From the NCBI GenBank assembly GCA_027578815.1, contig JANBTH010000222.1:1-25350 (forward strand): a DNA stretch of 25,350 nucleotides. The letters run 5' to 3'. Under the pieces are notes generated by a model. The model was not told the origin of the DNA. It made no database searches and saw only the letters and a list, made by a program, of their open reading frames with translations. The DNA is from Coemansia sp. RSA 1804 (Eukaryota > Kickxellomycota > Kickxellomycetes > Kickxellales > Kickxellaceae). A program made the position numbers and the translations under genes. This document shows, piece by piece, positions 19,189 through 25,350 of the stretch; the stretch's first letter is position 1, and every line of letters begins with the position of its first letter.

Positions 19189-19707
19189 GTTTGAGCTTGA
19201 GACACACACGCATGGGAAGTGGTAGAGTTCAAGTATGATTTCAAAAGCCAACCTAAAAACAAGGAATAGAGGTAGAAAATGAAGAAGAGAGGCAGGAAAC
19301 GAGTAGAGCGATGATCAGTTTTTTTTGGATGAAGAATGATTGACTTCCTGGCCAGATTGAATATACATATCCGCATGTGTGCTGTAGCGTCTCGCATGAT
19401 AAAGCGCAACTGGTATGTGGAGATGTTTGAGAAATCGCCCAGCTAGATTGAACAAGCACACGCTTTTGAAGGCACAGATTGGATCATGCCACTACTTGTT
19501 GGTAGAAAAACAAAACAGAACATAACATATTCAAGCGTCTTCTAACGTGTCCTGAGGGAATGCCAAGGTTATTGCTAATGAAACCATGGGCTCACTATTT
19601 TTATATACAACTGGAAATGTCAGGTATATGGATGTGGAATAGAGATGATAAAGTAATAATGGCACAACTGGAGAATAGATGTCTATTGCTATCCATTTTT
19701 GTACATC
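19189..19707. other. Spacer between MATE copies A and B
   Basis: These 519 bp hold the promoter of copy A and the 3' end of copy B. Short open frames (68-96 codons) show no family features. No repeat or mobile-element trace is seen. Confidence 0.45.
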
Positions 19708-21387
19708 TTATGCAATCGATCCATAGCCATCGCTGGACTTGGGGCGGGTGGTGGCTGTTCCGTTGACAGGCGTAGTGCAGCCAGCGACAACCCCATCGAT
19801 GCCGGCGTTGGGGCTGCTGTCGATGAGTCTACGCAGACAGCGCTCGACCTCTAGGTCCCAGTCAGTCCAGTAGATAATGACAACAAGCTGGATGATTGCC
19901 GACACCACAGTGCCCACACAGGCACCCCACCAGAGCCCCAGGACCTCCATGTGCATTGGGCCGTATGCAAAGTAGACGCTCAGCGGAAGTCCGATAAAGT
20001 TGAAGGTTGGGACGATGATGTACGCACCCAGCTTTTGGCGTCCCAGGCCGCGCAGGATGGCAGCAAACACCTGGTTCATGCCATTGCAGGTGAGGAAGAG
20101 GCCGGCTATAGGCATAAGGCTTACGACAACATCCACAACCTCTGGGTCGTTGCTGTACATCCCGCCCCACCACTGGCGCCAGACGACAAAGGAGGTCGAC
20201 GTGGCTGCTCCGACCACGATAGTCATAAGAATGATGACATGGGCGGAGATGCGAGCCTGGCGCCCACGGCCTCCACCAAGTAGGTTGCCAATGCGCGGCG
20301 TGGAAGTGAAGCCCATTGCGCTTGGAATCTGTGAGGAAAGCGACATGATGTTGATGATGATTGCTTGGGCTGCCAGCTGCGCCGCACCAAAAAACGATGC
20401 CAGAAGCGAAAGCGACTCGTAAGCCCACCACTCGCCACACGTAGTGATCACCGCCGGAATCCCCAGCTTGTAGAACGAGCCCAGCCCGCGCACACACTCC
20501 CACGACCATCCGCCCCAGGCGGTCCGCGCTTGCGGACTAAGCATTGCGTACGCCCAGATGCCCAAAAACATAAGCCAGAAGGTGATTGTCAGACTGAGCG
20601 GGGCGCCGAGATACCCAATGCCAAACGTGGGCGACAGAATAAGCAGGTAGCTGTTGAGCCAGTGGAGCGGTGCTGTGACGGCAATGACGACTGTGCTGGC
20701 GCCCATGATGCCCTGTGCCTGCAGGTACCGCTTGGTGCACTCGTACAGGGCCCACGGCAGCACACCCGGAAGAAACACACGCATGTAGCTACCACATAAC
20801 GCAGCAATCTCTGCGTCCTGTCCAAGAAGCAGCATGAGCCACTCCATGTTGAGGAAAATAAAGGTCACTGGGATGAGATGAATAACCACTGCCACCACGC
20901 CTCGCTGAAAGTGCACGCCCACCAGTGTTTTGTCGGCCGATGCCGTGTATGCGCTTGAGCAGAACGTGTCCATGGCTGACGCATATCCGAGTGCTGGCGC
21001 CAGGGCAAACACACCCGACACCATGTACGAGAGCGATGTTGCTGCAAGCTCCTTTGCGCCCAGATTGCCGATGGCTACAAAGTTGGCAAACCCAAGGCTA
21101 AACTGCAGAAAATATGTAGCAACTACGGGGACCGATGATGCGCCCAGCCAGCCAAGCTCTTCCTTTGCAACAAGCAGATACGGGATCTTTTTTTTCTTGG
21201 GGACGAACAAAAGATATGTTTCGTCGCTTTGATCCGACATGTCTACATTGCATGGCGTCAGATCTGTATCGCCACTTGCAGCACAGGGTGCAAATTTTGT
21301 AGCTGCCAAACCGGCGAATTCTTCCGATGGACTCTCACCAAGAGTCTTTTGCGAGTCAACACGCTTTGCGCTGTGTGAAACAACCAT
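19708..21387 (-). CDS. MATE-family efflux transporter, array copy B
   Basis: This 559-aa single-exon copy is the longest of the array because of a polar N-terminal tail of about 75 residues containing PKKKK. The first repeat has IGNLGAKELAATSLSYM and SAMDTFCSSAYTASADKTLVGVHFQRG (about 137-163). The second repeat opens with PRIGNLLGGGRGRQARIS. Near the C-terminus VLGLWWGACVG is followed by the YWTDWDLEVERCLRRL amphipathic end shared by all copies. It is GC-richer than copy C. The motifs place it in the eukaryotic MATE group (Erc1-like), with proton-coupled export in the plasma or vacuolar membrane as family knowledge. Copies B and C share ExxxTxxx-type first-repeat wording and look closer to each other than to A. 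Confidence 0.93.
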   Translation of the reverse strand: MVVSHSAKRVDSQKTLGESPSEEFAGLAATKFAPCAASGDTDLTPCNVDMSDQSDETYLLFVPKKKKIPYLLVAKEELGWLGASSVPVVATYFLQFSLGFANFVAIGNLGAKELAATSLSYMVSGVFALAPALGYASAMDTFCSSAYTASADKTLVGVHFQRGVVAVVIHLIPVTFIFLNMEWLMLLLGQDAEIAALCGSYMRVFLPGVLPWALYECTKRYLQAQGIMGASTVVIAVTAPLHWLNSYLLILSPTFGIGYLGAPLSLTITFWLMFLGIWAYAMLSPQARTAWGGWSWECVRGLGSFYKLGIPAVITTCGEWWAYESLSLLASFFGAAQLAAQAIIINIMSLSSQIPSAMGFTSTPRIGNLLGGGRGRQARISAHVIILMTIVVGAATSTSFVVWRQWWGGMYSNDPEVVDVVVSLMPIAGLFLTCNGMNQVFAAILRGLGRQKLGAYIIVPTFNFIGLPLSVYFAYGPMHMEVLGLWWGACVGTVVSAIIQLVVIIYWTDWDLEVERCLRRLIDSSPNAGIDGVVAGCTTPVNGTATTRPKSSDGYGSIA

Positions 21388-23295
21388 TTTGAAGCCCTTT
21401 GGGAGGGTTTGTTGCAGAGGCAGTGCAGGTAACTTGTGAAAGGCGAAGAGCTACCGATTGGGATGTTCAATGAAGACGAAAAAAGTAGGGACTATCGCCT
21501 GGTTTCTTGTCTGCTTTTTGGGCAAGACGTGCGATGAAAGATGCAAACGCACTGCTTGTTAAATGTACAGGATGCCTGGGATGGTGGCGACAAACGGAGA
21601 AGTTGTAGGAACGAAAGAAAAGATGAAAGAAAAATGAAGAAGAAGCGAGGATGCGCTGCGCAAGAAGGAAGAGTCTGATGCCTCGGGTTGTGGATGCAAA
21701 AGCGAGCGTACTGCCCGTCTTTTAAGTTGTTGACCAAAGTACCTCTGGCAAAGTTTGGAATGTTGGGAGAGCTCTCTGCGGAGCCCAACAAATAAATTAA
21801 TATAGCGCAAAAGTATGTCTATCAGAGACCCAAAAACTAAAGGTGCTAGCGGCAGAAAAAAAGCTACAATGCAACATGTTCTTTGGGGAAGAGGGGCCGA
21901 TAGACAGACGACAGAGGGAATCATCGCCGGGCGAAAAGAACGCATGCATCGGTGCTTCACTTGCTGGCTGATGAGATGCGATATGTTCGCCTATGTCTTG
22001 CGCGAGCACGGCGAAGCAAGAATAATAGAAAGCGATATGCCATGTCCCCCAAACACCACTTGCCCGGCCTGTCCGCAAGAGAGACAAAACAAACAATGCG
22101 TCTGTTTTGTTACCACCGAGACAAGTAAGTGGATGAGAATGTTGGAAAGCAATTTGTCTTTCTGCAAAAAGTTTAATACACATTAGTTGCACAGGGTTTT
22201 TACGCAGCAGCACTGTTTCTTTCTATTCCTTTGCTACCATTTGCGTACTGCAGACGCAAAATGTGAAAACAAGGGCAGCCAAAATATTAAACCCTGCGAT
22301 GCAATGTGATACCGCCGCTCTGCAACGCAGTGCAAAGCAAAGGAAGGTAAAAAAGACACGCGCAATTGTTCTCTGAAGCCACAAAAAACAAATACACCCA
22401 CAAAGACAATAGCGCAAAATTGTCTTGGCAACAAAGATGCTGACATGTTTCTCGGCCATGTTTCTTTCCTTGCCTTCACGTTTGGTTAGCTACACGTCTT
22501 GCCGGATTGGCTGCTAATTCGCCGCTGGACTGATTTGCCTTAGGATCGTAGCAAGGTGACAGGTACCTGTGACCTCATTACAATGTCTGCTCCTCCTCGA
22601 CTCCTTTCCCCTGTCTTCTGTCTTCTTTTCTGTCTATGGCGTGGCGTTTCTCAAGCACTGCCTAGATTGCAAGGCGATTGTAAAAAAAAGGGGGGGCCGA
22701 TGTGAATGTGGATGCGGACGCACAATCATTTGCAAGCGACTGGAGCCCAAAATTCGTCACGGAAGCAAGCGCTGTTTCATCTGTCGGTGTTTCATTTTCA
22801 GACAATCGCCCCGTCTCCGTCTTTTCGTAGTAACGTTGTTAACCTCGCAATGATTGTCATCACTATTCCTCATATGCGACATTGTTTTATTCCCGCATTT
22901 TGTCTCTATCGTCATGCTTTATAAATGAAGTTAACTACCATGTGACCTGTCCTTCAGATGTTTTATGTTTTCATCTGGTTTACGCTCTTTTGATCACTCC
23001 AACAGCAAACAACCCTACACCCCCTTCCACTTATACAATTGCGTCATTCCAGCCACATTCAGCTTTACCGACTTTTTGCGTCTTTTGACTGACTTTCGCA
23101 TATCCTAGTTATCAGTTCAAATCAAGGGAACACTATATCGCAGTTTGCAAACAACAATTGAAATGGCAGAATAAAAGCAACGGCTGGTTCTACATTTTGT
23201 GTGATATAAATGGATATTGTATTGGATGAGAAACAATGATCTTTACTATCAGCACAATCAGATCAAATTCAGATGTCGATATCCAGGAGATATCC
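21388..23295. other. Large spacer between MATE copies B and C
   Basis: These 1,908 bp hold the promoter of copy B and the 3' end of copy C but are far longer than other spacers here. Candidate frames at 21815-22186 (+, 123 codons), 21797-22183 (-) and 22569-22853 (+, GTG start, Cys-rich) overlap each other or lack an ATG, and match nothing I recognise. An A8/G7 homopolymer junction lies near 22682-22697 and a near-perfect palindrome at 22554-22575. A decayed gene cannot be excluded. Confidence 0.45.
22554..22575. promoter_or_regulatory. 22-bp near-perfect palindrome (possible operator-like site)
   Basis: The sequence AGGTGACAGGTACCTG followed by TGACCT pairs at ten of eleven positions around its centre, with a perfect 12-bp core ACAGGTACCTGT. 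Such symmetry suits a dimeric transcription factor, but it lies about 1.17 kb upstream of copy B and only the symmetry supports it. Confidence 0.35.
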
Positions 23296-24759
23296 TCATA
23301 TCGTCTCGTCTCCGTTACCCTGTAGCCGTAAAAGACATATGCGCACCTCTTCATTCCAGTCGATTTTCCAGTAAATGTAAATGCTCTGAATTACAAGCGA
23401 TATTGCATTTGCAGCGCACATTCCCCACCAGAGCCCAATGGTTTCGAGACCGACAATGTATCCGAGCGTAAAGCCTAGTGGCACTCCGCATATATAAAAC
23501 GAAAACAAAAATATTTTTGCACTGGTTTTCTGGCGCCCAAGCCCAATCAGCGTTCCATTGAGCGCAGCTTTTACTCCATCAACTACAACAAGAACAGTAG
23601 CTGCCGGAATCAACCTGGCAGCCTCATGAGCAACCTCAGGATTGCTGGTATAAGCAGATACCCACCAATTGCTACATAGTGACAGAACCAGCGATCCCAG
23701 GGCTACAATACAAACTGAAGCCACAAATGCCATATCCGTAGATATACGTGCTTGGCGGGGTTTGGCAGCCCCAATCAAGTTGCCGATACGGGGTGATATG
23801 CTGAATCGAAGGCCGTTACAGACCTGAAAGATCAGGTTCACAAAGTTCAACACAATTGCTTGTCCAGCAAGTTGATTAGCCCCAAAGTATGATGCGCCAA
23901 GAGTAAGAAGCTCAATGCAAACCCAGACAGAGCATGCCGAAATAACTGACGGAATTGCAATGCGATAGTAATCCCACATGTTACGAGACGCGCTTAGTCT
24001 CCATCCGCCCCACGCTTCTCTTGCACGGCTTTTGCATGCATACAAAACTATCCCAATTAGCAGCAAAATATTCGAAAACGCATTGACAATCGGTGCCCCT
24101 ACAAATCCAATACCATACGTCTGCGACCGCACAAATATGAAGCTACAGCCCCACTGGATTGGCGCTACAACCAGGACGACAATTGTGGCAGCACGCATTA
24201 TCCCCTGTGCCTGCAGATAGCGCTTCGTTGCTTCGAACAGTGCAAATGGCAGCATGCTTAGGATGTGGATTCGCAGATACAACCCAGACAGACGCGCAAT
24301 CTCTGGATCCTGTCTGAGAAACAAGAGGAGGTTTTCAGCGTTCCACAGTATCGGCACCACAGCAATAAAATAAGCACATACGGCAATTATGCCTCGCTGG
24401 AAATGGAATCCAACAAGCGTCTTATCGCGGGATGCGGTGTATGCCGTGCTGCAAAATGTGTCCATAGCCGAAAGAAGCCCAAATGTCGGTGCCATTGCAA
24501 TAATTACTTGGCATGTTACGGCAAGGGACATGGCTGCAAGTTCCTTTGCCCCCAGATTTCCGACAACGAGAACATTGACCGTATAAAATGAAAACTCAAG
24601 TAGTAGTGTTAATATTGTCAACGATGATGAAGACACCATCCACTTGATCTCTTTCTTTATGGCTTGAATATAAGATTCGTTAGTGTCGCATTTTGCAATC
24701 GTGAGATCCAGATCCGACAGCGTCTCGCGAAGAAGAGGTGCTGCCTCGTTGTTCTCCAT
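23296..24759 (-). CDS. MATE-family efflux transporter, array copy C
   Basis: This single exon encodes 487 aa, starting MENNEAAPLL at the ATG at 24759. VVGNLGAKELAAMSLAV and SAMDTFCSTAYTASRDKTLVGFHFQRG (about 97-123) form the first-repeat signature. PRIGNLIGAAKPRQARIS opens the second repeat, and IGLWWGMCAAN plus IYWKIDWNEEVRICLLRL make the shared C-terminus. About twelve hydrophobic segments can be seen. Codon choice is visibly more A/T-ending than in copy B although the proteins are clearly paralogous. A TATATATT element on the sense strand about 105-110 bp upstream of the ATG is a candidate TATA box. The function is organic-compound antiport by family; the substrate is unknown. Confidence 0.93.
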   Translation of the reverse strand: MENNEAAPLLRETLSDLDLTIAKCDTNESYIQAIKKEIKWMVSSSSLTILTLLLEFSFYTVNVLVVGNLGAKELAAMSLAVTCQVIIAMAPTFGLLSAMDTFCSTAYTASRDKTLVGFHFQRGIIAVCAYFIAVVPILWNAENLLLFLRQDPEIARLSGLYLRIHILSMLPFALFEATKRYLQAQGIMRAATIVVLVVAPIQWGCSFIFVRSQTYGIGFVGAPIVNAFSNILLLIGIVLYACKSRAREAWGGWRLSASRNMWDYYRIAIPSVISACSVWVCIELLTLGASYFGANQLAGQAIVLNFVNLIFQVCNGLRFSISPRIGNLIGAAKPRQARISTDMAFVASVCIVALGSLVLSLCSNWWVSAYTSNPEVAHEAARLIPAATVLVVVDGVKAALNGTLIGLGRQKTSAKIFLFSFYICGVPLGFTLGYIVGLETIGLWWGMCAANAISLVIQSIYIYWKIDWNEEVRICLLRLQGNGDETI

Positions 24760-24862
24760 TTTTCTGTGTAATCACGGATTATTGCCCTGTTGTAGCGTAT
24801 TGTTTGTTGAAATCCTCTTTTTGCCAGTTAACGCCTAAAATATCCAGTTTAAGGTTCCGCTG

Positions 24863-24873
24863 ACAATATATAT
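24863..24873 (-). promoter_or_regulatory. Candidate TATA box of MATE copy C
   Basis: The minus strand reads CATATATATTG here, about 105-113 bp upstream of the copy C start codon, in an AT-rich stretch. Position and sequence suit a TATA element, but AT-rich context makes chance likely. Confidence 0.35.
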
Positions 24874-24969
24874 GTGGATATCAATTATGTAGGTATTATA
24901 ATAGAACAAGGTAAGACAATTAGTATATAGAAAGAAAAGGAAAGTTGGAAGAAAATAAAATTTTCTTAC

Positions 24970-25185
24970 TCAAACCTTGGCACTGAGTATGCTGGTTTGT
25001 GTTAATACAGTTTTTTTATCTGGCATATCTGTATACACTGCATGAGGAACATGCAGATATGCAAAATTTCTGAGTTGGCCAAGTTTAGCAATTGGCTGGC
25101 ATTTTAAAGTGAAATCGTGTTGCCATATGTGATTTCCCATGAGCCCAAGAAAAGACGATAACTTGATTGTCTGCCTTTGTGACAT
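24970..25185 (-). mobile_element. Probable relic of a Ty3/gypsy reverse transcriptase
   Basis: This is a 71-codon frame in the 465-bp spacer between copies C and D. Its start, QTIKLSSFLGLMGN, resembles the TIKELRSFLGLxGY motif at the end of the gypsy-type reverse transcriptase palm/thumb. HDFTLKCQPIAKL then parallels KDFSxIAxPLxxL, and the end (KKTVLTQTSIL) parallels the KxLTxxPIL segment that follows in these elements. The frame is open for seven codons upstream of its ATG and closes about 20 bp from the copy D stop codon. YYRRFI is not conserved and one residue is missing, so it is a decayed fragment, not an active element. No LTRs, catalytic YxDD box, RNase H or integrase are seen. A real small gene is the alternative. 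Confidence 0.45.
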
Positions 25186-25224
25186 TTCTTTGGCAAAAAT
25201 GCTACTTACTAACTAACAAAAAAA

Positions 25225-25350
25225 TTACTTTGCAAAACTGTTGCTGTTGTTTTTTCTACTATTTTCCTTAAGTCGCAACATGCAGAGACGAACCTCATCT
25301 TTCCAGTCAATCCGCAAATAGATGTAGAGGATCTGAAGCATGCAAACAAT
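25225..25350 (-). CDS. MATE-family efflux transporter, array copy D (C-terminal fragment at window edge)
   Basis: The last 41 codons of a fourth paralogue are present; the rest lies beyond the right edge. ILYIYLRIDWKDEVRLCMLRL aligns residue by residue with the C-terminus of copy C (IYIYWKIDWNEEVRICLLRL), followed by a short polar tail and TAA at 25227-25225. Orientation is the same as copies A-C. Confidence 0.85.
   Translation of the reverse strand: MVCMLQILYIYLRIDWKDEVRLCMLRLKENSRKNNSNSFAK

Noticed and set aside
21815..22186. 123-codon plus-strand frame with several Cys residues
   Set aside because: It overlaps open frames on the opposite strand, lacks a signal peptide or regular Cys spacing, and matches no family I know.
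22569..22853. Cys-rich 94-codon frame resembling a zinc-binding peptide
   Set aside because: It starts with GTG, contains no ATG, and its Cys cluster is next to an A8/G7 homopolymer.
23217..23471. Plus-strand frame with faint likeness to a retroelement integrase zinc region
   Set aside because: It has no HHCC spacing and overlaps the well-supported end of MATE copy C on the other strand.

Overview
The window is nuclear DNA of a fungus. Its genes are compact and have few or no introns. The introns that do occur are GT-AG, mostly 116-338 nt, and some carry CTAAT-like branch points. The gene content is eukaryotic housekeeping plus typically fungal families: Tda3-like FAD oxidoreductase, GPI-anchored Ser/Thr-rich wall protein, and fungal-type MATE transporters. 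The exact lineage cannot be fixed from this sequence. An early-diverging (zygomycete-grade) fungus is my low-confidence guess. I saw no tRNA, rRNA or CRISPR.

Left part (1-7.1 kb): an NADP-dependent medium-chain reductase cut by the left edge (-) is divergent from IMP1, a mitochondrial inner membrane peptidase subunit with one intron (+). Next come a small GPI-anchored Ser/Thr-rich protein (+), a LIM-domain protein (-) and ADE4, amidophosphoribosyltransferase with three exons (-).

Middle (7.1-17.3 kb): triosephosphate isomerase (+) lies divergent to ADE4 and has an in-frame upstream ATG that would add an Arg-rich leader. A WBP4/FBP21-like U1-type zinc-finger splicing protein (-, two exons) is divergent from a Tda3-like FAD oxidoreductase (+). 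Then come a TBC-domain protein (-, two exons with a 696-nt intron), IMP2, the partner subunit of IMP1 (+), and a KHDC4-like KH protein with a Gln/Tyr/Asn-rich tail (+, two exons). Both catalytic subunits of the mitochondrial IMP peptidase therefore lie about 13 kb apart. Two of the middle genes (WBP4-like, KHDC4-like) belong to families linked to pre-mRNA splicing.

Right part (17.6-25.35 kb): an array of at least four MATE-family transporter paralogues, all on the minus strand, the last cut by the right edge. The spacer between the third and fourth copies holds a short ORF that resembles a decayed piece of Ty3/gypsy reverse transcriptase. A 1.9-kb spacer between the second and third copies has no convincing gene but contains a near-perfect 22-bp palindrome. 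The array is the accessory part of the window. No biosynthetic genes accompany it, so I infer lineage-specific expansion of drug/metabolite efflux rather than a metabolic cluster.
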